Source: Bactericera cockerelli (Eukaryota; Arthropoda; Insecta; Hemiptera; Triozidae). From it: a stretch of 64,000 nt of DNA. Both the position numbers and the translations under genes were made by a program. Under the pieces are notes generated by a model, which was not told the origin of the DNA, did not search any database, and was given only the letters and a program-made list of their open reading frames with translations. How positions within the stretch are numbered: position 1 is the stretch's first letter; each line of letters starts with the position of its first letter. Positions 11,641 to 23,808 of the stretch are shown piece after piece. The stretch spans positions 40,952,137 through 41,016,136 of the forward strand of contig CM044955.1 in assembly GCA_024516035.1 (NCBI GenBank), written 5' to 3'.

Positions 11641-12794
11641 AGTACAAGTAAATAGATGTTATTCCAGAAACGTATAAACGTAATTGAAAGGTTCATTATT
11701 CTATAATTATGCTAATCACATAGACTTAGCTACTCAAACCTGCCTCACTCAAATTTACCATGCTTGGGAATTTACTTGGGAGTTCACCGCCTTAAAAAGC
11801 TACTAATGTCGGATAAAAATCCTTGCTATTTCAAAGAATTTCAATTGGATGCTGCAAGTATTGAAGGGTCTTTCCCTCACCCAATGATTTTTAATGAAAT
11901 TTATAATCTGTGATGTGAAATGTTTTCTTAATAAAAATGTATTTGTTCTAATGTCGGTTTTTTTCCCAAAATATATTGAAAAATACCCATGCTATAGTTG
12001 AATTATTCTGAAGTGACCACTTGTCTTAACAAGAAACAGCAGAGGAAAAACAGCGGGTACACTAAAAAAAAAAAAAAAAAAAAAAAAACATCCACCAATA
12101 AAACCTTCTTGAGTAAAAAAAAAAGAAAGAAAAATACAGAAAAATAAGGGCCTTGTAAAGCTCAAGTGGTTTCTTTTTGATGAAGAGTCAAATGCCTCAA
12201 CATTTGTGGCTTCTTCAAAGCTACTGAAAGAAAGCTCTTGTTGAACTTTTATGCTTTAGCTAGAATCGTGTAGAACGTCAGCTTAACATTACTTGTCAGG
12301 AGAACTCCTAGATCAGTTTATCTGCCTTTGATGTGGCCACGATGGATATTATATCAAGCTTTGATAGATGGTAGGTACCTATATAAATGCTTCACTTTAT
12401 ACCCTTCTGTTTCAGCTAAACTCGGTAGATTATAAAAATAGATTATATGTACCTGACTATTATGAAATACATGTTTTGTATTGCATATTTTGAAATGATA
12501 CGTAAATAAATAACTATTCTAAACTCTTTGATTTTTGTATCTTATCATCATAATTATTTTGTTATCATCATAATAAATTATACAATAATTATTTTGTCGT
12601 GAATATGATTCTATTTTATTTTTACAAAATCGTTCTATTTTCTCCACGTTCCGTTGGATTTTTCTCATATACATATTTGCATTGATTCTCAAACAAGCGA
12701 TGGAGACGACTACCATTTTCAAGCTCCTTGCACATAAAGACTTCCACATGCATGTTTTCCACCTGAACGCAGAGACTCGCCTTCCTCGCTACTG
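11641..12794. other. No gene seen
   Basis: AT-rich, with a run of about 24 A at 12065-12088. Confidence 0.6.
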
Positions 12795-13964
12795 TAGGGG
12801 AAGGTTTGCTAAAACCGGGTAGTCTGCTAATACCGGGTACCACTGTAACTCTTCCTAGCAGAGCGTAACTTTTGTAAAAAAACCAATTTAATTTCGAGTC
12901 ATTTCGCTCTGATTTGAGGTTCTAGTTTTGCTCGTGTTATTTCCTTATTTTCGAGCCCACAGTTATCGAGTGACTTTTAACAGCTATTTGTGCTGAAAAT
13001 TCATGGTAAGTCTGTAAAGCTGTTACTTAAAAAGTGTTATTTCATATCATAATTAAATCTGTTTAATATCGTTTTGCATGTCTTGGTTATTCAATATTTT
13101 TTACAGAAAGTCATGAGTCTGTTCATACCGGGTACTTTGGGGTTGATAAAACGGGTACAGATTTTCAGGTACCCGATTTGAGCAGCCTATTTTTTCCGTA
13201 TTGTGTGTATTTTTATGTGCTTACATTTTTTCAAGTTGTCTTTGATATGTCTCTGGATATTTTTTTCAGAGAAGGTATTGAAGGTAAGTAGGTGAGCAAG
13301 TAGGGACCTGCTACATATTATTTTTTAATGACATTCAATTATTTTTCTCATTTTTTATATATATTTAGGTGTCACAATGTCAAACCCTCGAAGGTATGCT
13401 TTTTATTCCCCACCTATTGTTTTTTTTAAAGCAATTTTCCTAATATTTTGGTACAATTTCTATTCTAGTTATTTTTTACAATGTCAAGAAAGATAGTTGT
13501 AAGTTTTACCTTTTGAATACCTACAAGTGTGTTTCCTATTTCATTTTTCTAAGATTTAGGTTCAAAATTTGTTCCTTCTTGTTGTTTGCCATTCGAAAAA
13601 TAATTATTTTTTTACTTGAAATTACTATGCTCATAAATAAAAATAAAAAATGTTAAAGTTCGTTACAATAAAACATCATTGAACTTTTTATCAATGTTTT
13701 CCATAGGAAATATAGGGGTACCCGGTTCTGTCATACCAGTACCGGTTCTGAAAGACCGGGTTGACAGAACCGGGTACTTTGACTTTTTTTGAAAAAAATA
13801 AATTTAACAAAAAATGGCAATACATAGTGACGTATTGTTTTCAAATTTAGATAGCCAACAAAGTTGTGAATGTTTTTCAGTTTAATTTGCTGAGATGATG
13901 ATAATGGCTTTTTCCGCTAGATGGCGTAGAAAACTAAGTACCCGGTTTTGGGAGACCTTCCCTA
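12795..13964. mobile_element. Non-autonomous DNA transposon rich in ACCGGGTA motifs
   Basis: The ends TAGGGGAAGGTTTGCTAAAA and, reversed, TAGGGAAGGTCTCCCAAAAC share an imperfect TIR followed by CCGGGTA. At least nine ACCGGGTA-type sites occur, clustered near both ends and near 13125 and 13720-13775. No transposase ORF is visible. The target duplication is unclear. Confidence 0.68.
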
Positions 13965-15439
13965 TCGCTATCACATGGAGCACACATGTTCCAACATACA
14001 CTAATAAAGAAAAGGAAAACAACTATTGTATACAGAAAAGTTAAATGTAGGGGAAATAATTTGTGAGCATCCATTTGGAAAAACATCTCAGGTTTAATTG
14101 AGCTCGCCGTGGAAAACTTAGCGCCAGACCAAGTCATAGCTGCTGGCGCCAGGAGCACTAACAATGAGAAAGTTAGAAATAATAGAATTTGCTATCCTTT
14201 CTCCCGGGTGTAATGGTCGAAAGTGCTTTCTGATGTGATCATCTTAAATAGAACTTACCCTCTCAAGTGCTTCAGTTTACACCAAGGGTTGAGTGCTCTC
14301 TTGTCGAGAAACACCCTCGTTAAATTTTACGTCTTGGCATTCTCATTTCAACATGTCAAATAAGGTGTTGACCTCTTGAACCATTTTCATCTTTTGATAG
14401 TATTTTTTTTTCTCTCTCCCTCTAAATTTCTTTACAGAATCTGAGGTAGAGAGAAATGTAAAATCTGCAACGGGATTTCCGGCTTCATTGAAGATGCTTG
14501 ACCTATCTGTCCTGGAGGAGAATTTTTTGGACAAACAAAAAACCCGGTGATATGTACTTAAATCCACGCTCAATGCTCATCGTATACCGGATATAACATA
14601 AAAAAGAAATATAGGATTATCCACACCATTCTTTAGTTTGGGTTGTAAAAACTCAGTTAAACCTCCCTGTCGAGTGCCTGTGCCTGCTCAGAGGAGTAAA
14701 CAAACACTCAATAATTCACCGCTACACCACGTCACTGTCCAGTTCCACAAATACATGAATGTATGTTTACTCGGCCCTTGTATGTAATGCACGTACATCG
14801 TACATACTATGGAAACTATGTTTGTCTGATAGGCTCTCAAATTCAAATAATTCAATGTAATGCCACTAATGTCACAAAGTGTACCCTGCGAACCAGGGAT
14901 GTTCCAAAGTTTGACAAAACATAGCTATATTTTCTCCAATATGGTATGCTTTATTTTCGTGCAGTCCCTTATTGTGTTTAATCTATTAAATGTGACTTTT
15001 AATTAGAAATTTGATAAAATGAGACACCTGTAGTAACATGTAATTCTGTGAATACGAAAGCACATAAAGCACAACTTACACATACTGCTACAAACTATAA
15101 AATCCCACAGTTGAAATCTAGGACGGAACGACTTGAAGTCTTCCGCTTGTGTTGGTTGCTAGTACCGCTTTTCTTTCAATTCCGCTCACAATGCCGTATT
15201 GTCTAGCTAATGCTGTGGTTGAGCCTGCCCGAGGTAGTTACAAACAAAGCAGAAACTCATTACTCCCCTCTTCAACTCGTTGAGTCTCTGGTTACATTGT
15301 TTTCTACCTCTCTGCCTTCCCTCCCAGAGTAATAATTTACTCTGACATATAGTCAAGTACTGACACATATTGTATGCTGGCGAAAGCTATTCATTATGCA
15401 GATAACATCATTGGTTAGATTAGTCTCGAATGTGTACAT
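13965..15439. other. No gene seen
   Basis: Short open frames only; no motifs or good splice pairs recognised. Confidence 0.55.
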
Positions 15440-15745
15440 GAGTAGAATGTTTTGTCTGTGGAAACTCTAACAAAATGAATACGTCAAACTCAAGTACTCC
15501 CAGATAATTAGTGTTTAATTTTCAACATCATTGCTTGGATTTGTATCAAATACATCATTGAGGAATAGAATGTGCTGTCAGTGCAAACTCCAACAAAATG
15601 AACACCTCAAACTCAAGTACTCCCTGATAATTAGTGTTTACTTTTCAACATCATTGCTTGGATTTGTATCAAACACTTGATTGAGGAATAGAATGTTTTG
15701 TCAGTGCAAACTCTAACAAAATGAATACGTCAACTCAAAAGTACC
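15440..15745. repeat. Tandem repeat of about 124 bp, 2.5 copies
   Basis: Units share CTCTAACAAAATGAATACGT, CTCAAGTACTCC and CAACATCATTGCTTGGATTT. Confidence 0.9.
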
Positions 15746-18034
15746 TCTACTTATACTTGATCGATTCAGAAGCTCAACCAGAATGTCGTTGGTTCAAGCT
15801 TTATTTTTCTTCAATAGTCTTGTGATTTTATAGGTGCACTGTTTTTGCTAGGCACTTCATGAGATTTGTCTTTGAGTTAAATACTTGGGTAGGTACTACT
15901 TGACTTGAATTTTACTGTTTTGCAGTTTCTTGTATGTTCACTTTTTGATGGTGGTTTGGGCTATTTATATACTATCCGTTGCTGTGTCTTGATTTTGTTG
16001 TTGTTGAGTTTAGGAAAACATTTTTTATAGAAATTTGTCTGTTTTTTGTAACTCATAGTGTTTCCTGTGTGTGGAATGTAGATATAGTACAAACTTGAAG
16101 TAAATAATAAAATATTAGAAATATCTCGGAAGTAAAACAACTAGAGTAGAAACAGGAATAATATGAACGGGAAAATTAACATCAGAAACAACAATGAACA
16201 AATTAAAACACCAGAAATTTCGACACATTGGTAATTCTTATTGAGTAGGTGTATTGGTCATATTGGTGTGTGAAGTTATTTATAATTTTGTTGAAATGAT
16301 AGTTTAATAGAATTGAAAGTTAAATTTAGTTAGCTAATGAATAATTTTATTGGCATCTAGTGCAGATTTTTTTTAAACTGATAATAAGCCACATAATTTA
16401 ATGGTTGAAAAACAATAGTTGGGAGTGCTCTTTCTGATTTGAAAGAGAGAGAGAGAGAGGAATTTTGTATGTAGATTAGAATAATGTACATAACTACATA
16501 CTGTACATCTAGCTAGCAGGTTATTAGTGGAGACCTAATCCTACGCAAGCTCTTCCTCCCCTCACATTTATCAGGATTCGACAAACAGAGGTTCCTCTTT
16601 CCCCCTCAGAGATTACCTCAAGGCATTATTTTAAACGCTAAGGTAAGGTCTGTAATTCTGTAGCATAGTTAAGGGATTAAGGATATTCGCTAACTCAATT
16701 ACGGGGCTCTACAAAGAGAATTTGTAGGGTTCTACATCTATCTCTACAATCTTGTAAACTGATTCGTTTGTTAGAGTACTACAGTGCCGGTATGTATGAC
16801 AAACAGTAATTCGATAACTCGAATTGAATTTGGTTTGTAATGTCAGTCCAATAAATGGTGGTCGAGGGTTAATCAAATGGTATAATATTTAAAAGATGCG
16901 CCTCTTCATAAAAAAACAATCCCTCTAAAAGGAGAGCAAGTTCATTTGGTTCGAAATACTTTTTCTTTCCAGGCCTGCATTTTCACTTTCCATGATTTAC
17001 TACAGAAACGAATTCTCTACAGTGACAACATTACCTTGACTATAAACAAAACACTTAAATGAAAAATAAAATAAATGAGGGCATTTGTTACATTTAAAAT
17101 TATTTGCCCGTCTCCGGAATGTGCATACACCCCAACTGTCTCTTCTCTTACTTGTTCTGTACAGCTTTCTATTATTTTCCAACATGCCCCCCTTCTACCT
17201 CTGAGAAGTTCATTTGTTGTCAAGAAAATACAAATACGAAGGATGTGACAGAAAAAGAAAGCGAGACGAGGAGAAGTAAAAGATAATATCTTTCATTTAC
17301 TTTCCAACGTCATGACATTTGAAAGTTTCATGTACTTTTTATGTGCTCAGGTACTCGCTCCGCATGTTCTTTTTCAAATGTTAAAAGAAAGGCATCTGCT
17401 AAACTTGTTTCAATCTTTGAATACTGACAAGTTTGTTGGCGTATGCATGAAACTCTTTTTTAGTGTAATGCAAAAAACATTGTAGGTAGGTGTATGCTTT
17501 TTGTTACACGAGTTTCAACACACGCGAAAAACTTTTACGTTTACAAAATGAACGTTTAGGAAGAAGAAATACAAAATTCAAGAGTTTACAGTAACGTGGA
17601 TTTCCCTCCGAGCAATTTTCTTTTACGTTCTAACTAATTACCTGACAACAAAACTGTTTCCAATATTTATTTCTAAATGAAACTAGCAGAAGTTAAGGGA
17701 ATAACGCTTCCAGCTCATAACTTTTAGGTGGTGGTTCGATTATTGTTTTTCAACGATAAACTGAGCATCTAGGTGACATTGTAAACCACGTTATAATAAG
17801 TCTTGGCAAAGTATTATTTCTCGAACAAGATGTTTTCATTGAAACTTTTTTTTGGCTTTCCTATTGTGGCAGGGTTCTCATTAATGAACTTTTCCACCCA
17901 ACCCAGCTTTTTTCATAGTGTCTCATTTGGAATTGAAGAGAATCCTTTCTTATCAACACGACACCAAGACAGCTACTAGAAACTCGTACATATTTTTATA
18001 ACTAGTAGGTATATCGTGTAAAAATGAGTTCCGG
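15746..18034. other. No gene seen
   Basis: AT-rich intron sequence with a short (GA)n at about 16443. No supported feature. Confidence 0.55.
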
Positions 18035-18152
18035 AAGATCTCAATGAAATATTTTATTTAAAATACATAGTTTGTACTTTTGAAGCATCATATTAAAGAA
18101 GTAAATTTGCTAATAAGTTGAAAATTTTCATTACCATTCAATATCTACAGGT
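18035..18152. repeat. 118-bp target duplication, left copy
   Basis: Starts AAGATCTCAATGAAATATTT and ends TCTACAGGT. It appears identical to 19339-19456. Confidence 0.93.
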
Positions 18153-18479
18153 TTTTTTTAGAATTTTTTAGAATAAAAATATAATTGTATTTCTCAATAA
18201 GAGTTTACAATAGAGGTTGGGATACAAGTTAGTTAAACAATAAATCTAAAATTACATAATAAATTTTTAAAAACAGTTTCTACATGCTATTATTTTGCAG
18301 TGCCACATAAATTTTCCCCCATTTTTCTTCTTCTTTTGTCTTTCTATTATTATTAATTTAAATGTTTAATATTACTGTATAAATAATTATATAAAAATCT
18401 AAATAACTATATAAATATATGATAAATCAAATCAAATCGAACGACAATATAAAGAAAAAATAAATAAAAAAAGTATGAT

Positions 18480-18700
18480 AAATAAAATCTAATTGAACGT
18501 AAATATAAATATAAATATATGATAAATAAAATCTAATTGAACGTAAATATAAATATATGATAAATAAAATCTAATTGAACGTAAATATAAATATATGATA
18601 AATAAAATCTAATTGAACGTAAATATAAATATATGATAAATAAAATCTAATTGAACGTAAATATAAATATATATAAAATAAAATCTAAATAAACATAAAT
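18480..18700. repeat. 38-bp AT-rich tandem array in the non-LTR 3' region
   Basis: About five to six copies of a unit containing AAATCTAATTGAACGTAAAT. It lies inside the 1186-bp insertion. Confidence 0.88.
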
Positions 18701-18755
18701 ACAATAAATAAAATCTAAAAATAAACTACAAATAAACAAAGTTTAGCCGAACAAA

Positions 18756-19295
18756 CTATTCATTTCGTAGAAAGGATCTGAGTTTCAACGCTCCTAGAAC
18801 ATAAAAATATAGATTGTTCAGATGAGCCTTCGACTGGATCACCAATAATTCCTCTGCAGAGCTACCCATTTCACGTAAAAATTTCATCCTTAAGGCTGCG
18901 TAATGGGGACATTCTAATAAAAAGTGTTGTATGTTTTCGGGCTTATTTTGATTGCAGACACTACATAGTTCTTCCTGGTCCCAGCTGAATGACATCTTGT
19001 TGATGAAAAACCTAAGATTTTTCCCACTAGGGCGAAGTTGGGCGGCCACTCTACTTCTTTCTATCGGGCCTGGTTCCAGTAGGTAGCGTGTAACAAAGCT
19101 TTGTTTTGGTGTTGGATTATCTGGTCTAATCTTAATGTCCTTGTACATGATGTTGTAGGAAGAGCGAAGGAGTGATTGCCAATCTTCTTTCACTAGTGTT
19201 GAATAATAGGTGAGTAGAATGTCTTCTCTTTTCTCCTCAAGCATATTACTAGACTGTGCTTCCCATAAATATCCAAATTCCAATTGGACAAGCAA
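18756..19295 (-). pseudogene. Polymerase C-terminal domain of the truncated non-LTR element
   Basis: 179 open residues. The zinc-knuckle pattern CSVCNQNKPENIQHFLLECP with two upstream and one downstream Cys and a His is typical of the end of non-LTR polymerases. RPSGKNLRFFINKMSFSW precedes it. The RT core is missing, so the copy is 5' truncated. Confidence 0.8.
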
Positions 19296-19338
19296 GAGCT
19301 TTCCCCACCATTCTAATATCTGGCAAAATGCGTAATAA

Positions 19339-19456
19339 AAGATCTCAATGAAATATTTTATTTAAAATACATAGTTTGTACTTTTGAAGCATCATATTAA
19401 AGAAGTAAATTTGCTAATAAGTTGAAAATTTTCATTACCATTCAATATCTACAGGT
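19339..19456. repeat. 118-bp target duplication, right copy
   Basis: The second copy of the direct repeat flanking the non-LTR insertion, with the same 118-bp length. Confidence 0.93.
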
Positions 19457-19509
19457 ACTGCCATTACGGAGATGCAGTTCTCACTCAGATAGGTATGATA
19501 GTGTCAATA

Positions 19510-19748
19510 CCTTAACGCGTTAGTCTGGTAATCCAGTGCACGATTTTTTCTTCATTAATAATTCTATCGCATACAGCTTATCTCGCCTTAGTTATACTAC
19601 CAAAATATTTCAAACGTATTATTATGTGGTCAAAATCTCATATTGGAGGATAACATTTCATGTTCCTGGTTCCAGCGGAGTTTCGAAGCCGCAACTTCTC
19701 AATTACCAGACCGACGCGCGACGCCTTGACCACTGAGATACCGGGAGA
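19510..19748 (-). mobile_element. tRNA-like SINE sequence, composite and degraded
   Basis: On the minus strand CCGGTATCTCAGTGGTCAAG resembles an A box and GCGGCTTCGAAACTCC a B box. The left part also shows plus-strand pieces of the 57335-type family (AACGCGTTAGTCTGGTAATC). Two events may overlap. Confidence 0.55.
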
Positions 19749-21008
19749 TTGTTATAGAAACAGATGCGTATATTAGGAGTAGTATAGGACTTGTAAGTTT
19801 TACAGGTTGCCAAATAGACACTATCAGTTTTGTCAAGGAGAATATGTATGTCCTGCATTATGCATTAGACGTGCACGATGCAACGCAAAATTACTTATTC
19901 ATAAGGTAGTATCTCTACTTGCAGGCATTCAGTGAGACCAAGAAAAGTATGTGCCTTCCTACTTGCCTCTACTCCTGAATAAAGTTACACTTTCTACTTT
20001 CCATTAAGTCAAAGAAAGTTTCTTTTTCTCACGACTCGTACTTTCTTTCTCGGCTGGTGTTTTCCTTTTAAAAATTCAATAGCTACTTCAAGAGTAGAAT
20101 CTTTTTAGTTTGGAACCTGCGAGAGGCAACTTTGGTAAAGGGCCTTTAGAATGACAACTTCTCGCTATGCCTTGATAAAGCAAGCTCCCAGTATACCTAC
20201 TTAGTAATTATGATTTCAGTCACGCCGGCTAATTCAAGTACCTAGGAGAAATTTGAAAGTGTGTTTCAAGCACGCGCTCCTATTTAATATTTTTAAATTT
20301 TACGTACTAAAATATTCCAACAAAATAACTTCTAATATTTTTTTACAAGTTTCAAACATTAATCTAATTTGAAAGTTATTATAGACTTTTAAATATTCTA
20401 CACCAAGAATTTTACTAATTTGTACTTAAAGCAACTTTTTTTACTCTTTTGTTTCTTTAATGTACATGGTAAGTGCTTACAGCTTACTGCTGTAATGGTT
20501 CTCACTTGTATACCTACCTATGAACTTTTTGTGCTGGTGTTCTGTCAAAAATTACGAGGGTAATAGGTAACACTTATAAAAATTAACATTACTTCCAGTT
20601 TTGGGTTAATTTCAGTAACCGCACTTAACTAACGTAACAATCATAAAACGTTCGTAATTGAGTTAATTAGCTTGCTGAGGTGATCTTGTGGGTAAAGAGA
20701 TGACTAAAAGTAAGATACCTAATTTTCTACTTTCCATATGGACAAGTGTTCTTGTGTATAATGTACAGGCATGAAAACTATAGGTAAGTTCAGGGTCTTT
20801 TAACTTGCGGTTTAGATTCAGAGAATGAAAATATTTTTTGGTGTCTACTCGTAAGGTCAATTGGTCAATAAGGTCAAAAATAAACAGATAAATGGCATCT
20901 TTTTGATATATTTCCGTAAAATCTCCCACAAATTTTGTCTAATGAAATTATTTCATGACTCTTTCAGGAATTTCAATCTGCGATACCCCCTGATTTTTTA
21001 CACAAGCA
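19749..21008. other. No gene seen
   Basis: oaf intron 2 sequence; no recognisable element. Confidence 0.55.
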
Positions 21009-21490
21009 TGGTGCTCTGTTACTCACCCGGGTAAAGTCTATGAGCTGGGTGATGAGGGTTCCGTCGTTACGTTAGAATATATTATCTAGTATGGTGCTCT
21101 GTTACTCACCCGGGTAAAGTCTATGAGCTGGGTGATGAGGGTTCCGTCGTTATGTTAGAATGTATTATCTAGTATGGTGCTCTGTTACTCACCCGGTAAA
21201 GTCTATGAGCTGGGTGATGAGGGTTCCGTCGTTACGTTAGAATATATTATCTAGTATGGTGCTCTGTTACTCACCCGGGTAAAGTCTATGAGCTGGGTGA
21301 TGAGGGTTCCGTCGTTACGTTAGAATATATTATGTAGTATGGTGATCTGTTACTCACCCGGGTAAAGTCTATGAGCTGGGTGATGAGGGTTCCGTCGTTA
21401 CGTTAGAATATATTATGTAGTATGGTGATCTGTTACTCACCCGGGTAAAGTCTATGAGCTGGGTGATGAGGGTTCCGTCATTGCGCTGGA
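21009..21490 (-). repeat. 83-bp tandem array built on oaf exon 2 splice donor
   Basis: There are six copies with starts 82-83 bp apart (the ACTCACCC mark at 21021, 21104, 21187, 21269, 21352 and 21435). The rightmost copy belongs to the real exon 2. Each unit carries the last roughly 45 coding bases (codons for RNDGTLITQLIDFTR) and the GTGAGT donor in minus orientation, joined to about 35 bp of AT-rich intron. One copy lacks a G in the GGG run. Confidence 0.93.
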
Positions 21491-21551
21491 ACTCAGTAGT
21501 CCCACATCCTGGCCACGTTGGCTGTGATGATCTCCTGTACCCGTCCCCTCC
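21441..21551 (-). CDS. oaf: oaf exon 2, with internal single-base frame breaks
   Basis: Minus-strand exon between acceptor TGTTCCAG and donor GTGAGT. The first three codons (GGD) and the last part (EFQRNDGTLITQLIDFTR) fit Out at first and are in phase with exons 1 and 3. The middle gives the expected VQEIITANVAR only in a shifted frame. Three missing bases would explain it: one after the GGD codons, one after the codons for ANVAR, and one just before EFQ. The net loss is three bases, so the 111-bp exon still reads through in one frame but with a scrambled centre. Three small deletions in about 60 bp could be consensus errors or real compensating indels; sequence alone cannot decide. The 3' end of the exon and its donor are the template for the 83-bp tandem array that follows. 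Confidence 0.8.
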
Positions 21552-21922
21552 CTGGAACACAGGAGAAAATGATTCATTATAGGTATTGTACCTCAGAAGC
21601 TTGATCGATAAGGCGGCGGACTTAGATGGTTCGAGAGGCCCTTCTTAAGCAAAATTTATACAAGCGAATTTCAATAATTGTGATAACACGATTGTGATTA
21701 ATAGAAATATGATATAACATATTCCTTTTCTGATTAATACTAGTTTTTGTTTCTCATTTAACCTGCAATCGGTTGTGAGAGATTTCTCGTTACCGTGTAC
21801 TGGATATTGGATATACGTTACAAAACCGAACCGTACTGATCCCGGGTTAAAATCTTTACATTTTTTTATGTGCAAGCAAACATTATGATCAAAATATACA
21901 TTCATAAGTCAAAATGTACTTT

Positions 21923-22036
21923 TTATGGAAAAGTCATGTACCTAGAGGACCCATCTTGCAGAGGTACACGTTGGTGCGAATGCGAGAGGGTCACACACAA
22001 AACAGCCACATCCTCTACAAGTGAGAATAAAGTCCA
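21923..22036 (+). repeat. Inverted repeat arm matching 25311-25445
   Basis: About 110 bp, from TTATGGAAAAGTCATGTACC to ACAAGTGAGAATAAAGTCCA, recurs in reverse complement at 25311-25445. The right copy has about 24 extra bases after its CTTGCAG. The arms contain the candidate exon at 21962-22020 with both splice sites and are 3.3 kb apart. Confidence 0.85.
21962..22020 (+). CDS. Unidentified plus-strand gene, candidate internal exon
   Basis: A 59-bp block between a good acceptor (CATCTTGCAG) and donor GTGAGA. One frame reads RYTLVRMREGHTQNSHILY. The same block, with a longer 5' part, occurs inverted at 25311-25445, which also keeps acceptor and donor. I do not recognise the protein. I link it to the exons at 23556-23808 and 25468-25760 because all three lie on one strand and read as conserved-looking sequence, but the phase into the second exon is off by one base. 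All three lie inside oaf intron 1 on the opposite strand. Confidence 0.42.
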
Positions 22037-23555
22037 ATACACTATTGACACTATATTGTAATGAATGCTGAGAACCTGACAATAGAACATAGGCTACAAT
22101 CTACTATCACAAAATGTGGTAAAATGATATTCAGGACACAAAAATTCTTAAATGGCAATCCTCAAATGACTTTGATAGTAAACTTTTTCTTTAAAAAATG
22201 AGACAACCTGGGATATCTACAAATATTTACTTCTAATACTAAGGGTCTAATTTTATTGCTACTTCATAAATAAAAATCACTTGCATCAGACATAATATGT
22301 TTGTACTTACATAACTATACCGCAGTTTCCTCATGCAGAAGATCAGCATTGACAATTAAACATCCGGGAGGAAACGCGGGTTCTGACATGGGTACTATGC
22401 CCAAGTCCTTATCTAGGACGAGGTATTTTACCTAATACTAACTAACCATTTGAAATACTCCACCAAAGGACTACATACGCAAATAGAATACACTTGCACG
22501 TATTAGATACTAAGTGAAACAAATCACACAAAATCACTCAAGCAAATATTCTGGAAGGTAATATTCTGTTGGAAGCAAACAGGATAAAAGCGTTCTAATG
22601 TACGAAAGGTGTATTGTGTATTGCTTGTGAGTTCCATTCTAACGCCTGTAACTTCACTTTGCAGATAATGGGGAAAATAGCCTCAGAACCTTCAAAACCA
22701 CAAGTAATGACCACACGTACGAGGCACGTTTCGACACCATTACTTAAAAGCTTTTATCCGTCCTTGATTTCTTCTATACTTCGTCCTGTTCATAGTATAT
22801 TCGGTATATTGGAAGAAGAGATGATGGGAGAAAACATTCCAATTTCTAGAGTGCATCATAAGGGAAAACTTTCCTATCCAAGAGTTTTCACTAAACTTGC
22901 AACTTCTGCTAATTTACTTGGAAAAGTTTAGCAAACTTGGCAAAAAATTAATTACTGACTAGGTATGTTATGTATGTAGAGTAGTTTTAAAAGTTGAGTC
23001 GTGAGTTTTCCACTCCTGCAAGTAATAATGACTCGCAGTTGTTTGGAAGTAACTAACAATATTATGCACTTCCGTTACATTTGTCTTTAGAAATGTGCCC
23101 GAGTACAAGAGCCTCTTGCTCGTGTAAGTTTTCCGTATAAAGTTCATTAGTGAGTCTGAGTAGTTTCTATGCCTTAAGGGAAAAACTGTTTCAATACTAA
23201 CACTTATGTATCATAGGAGGAGAGTTAGCGTATTTCACTTTAGGTTTGTTTTAAAGCTCAAGGCCCCAAAAAAAGAGACGGAAATATGTAATCAACAATC
23301 AACCAATCTCTTCCTCCCAGCAATTCATTAGGACCAGTAACTTGATTTTATTCCCTCACTCTACAGGAAAAGTTTGGGAACTTCGTTTTAATTGTTCGTT
23401 GGAAGTGAAAACTTTTCACATTTCTCTCGAGCATTTCCATTCCATAAGTTTTTCTTCCGGGAGAAAAAGGAATCCCCGAGTTGCAGCATGAGTGACTTTT
23501 CTTTTCACTCTTCGGATGACGAACCAAGGCCTCCCTACCACCACGCCTCCTGCAG
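22037..23555. other. No gene seen
   Basis: Intron of the unidentified plus-strand gene if its exons belong together. The 105-codon frame ending 22931 has no recognised motif. Confidence 0.5.
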
Positions 23556-23808
23556 AGCTATGTGGGACACAAATACTCCATCTGGCAAGTCTGGACTACG
23601 TGAAGGCCATCGCTCGAACACACCGGAACAAAACCCATATGGTAGGCGACAAGAGAGTGTTGAACACGGACATCGTGCATGGGCCAACTCCTTGGACACC
23701 ATCATCTACAAAGCTCTCAACTTGGTCCGCAATGTGAACCCCGAGTGGGAAATTGAACTATTCGTTTCGAGACGATTTCGAGAGTAAAAGAGGCTGTGCT
23801 TCCAAGCG
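23556..23808 (+). CDS. Unidentified plus-strand gene, candidate exon with three frame breaks
   Basis: This region lies between acceptor CCTCCTGCAG and donor GTAAGT. No single frame gives the whole exon, but three segments look protein-like in turn: SYVGHKYSIWQ, then SLDYVKAIARTHRNKTHMVG followed by DKRVLNTDIV, then NSLDTIIYKALNLVRNVNPE followed by WEIELF, then ETISRVKEAVLPS. Each switch has the same sign, as one missing base would give. Adding three bases makes 256 bp, ending in phase 1, which is the phase needed by the exon at 25468. That agreement supports one damaged or mis-called exon. I do not recognise the family. The alternative is that the longest single frame (ending at 23787) is a chance ORF. 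Confidence 0.42.

Larger units (their letters stand above)
18153..19338 (-). mobile_element. 5'-truncated non-LTR insertion between 118-bp direct repeats
   Basis: A 1186-bp insertion bounded by perfect 118-bp direct repeats (18035-18152 and 19339-19456, no mismatch seen by eye). On the minus strand it begins inside a polymerase C-terminal domain, continues into an AT-rich 3' region with a 38-bp array (about 18480-18700), and ends in T-rich sequence on the plus strand. Confidence 0.85.

Noticed and set aside
10885..11696. Three overlapping minus-strand ORFs of about 200-247 codons
   Set aside because: Same cause: a 31-bp unit open in all frames.
22614..22931. 105-codon plus ORF
   Set aside because: No motif, no matching splice phase with neighbouring candidate exons.
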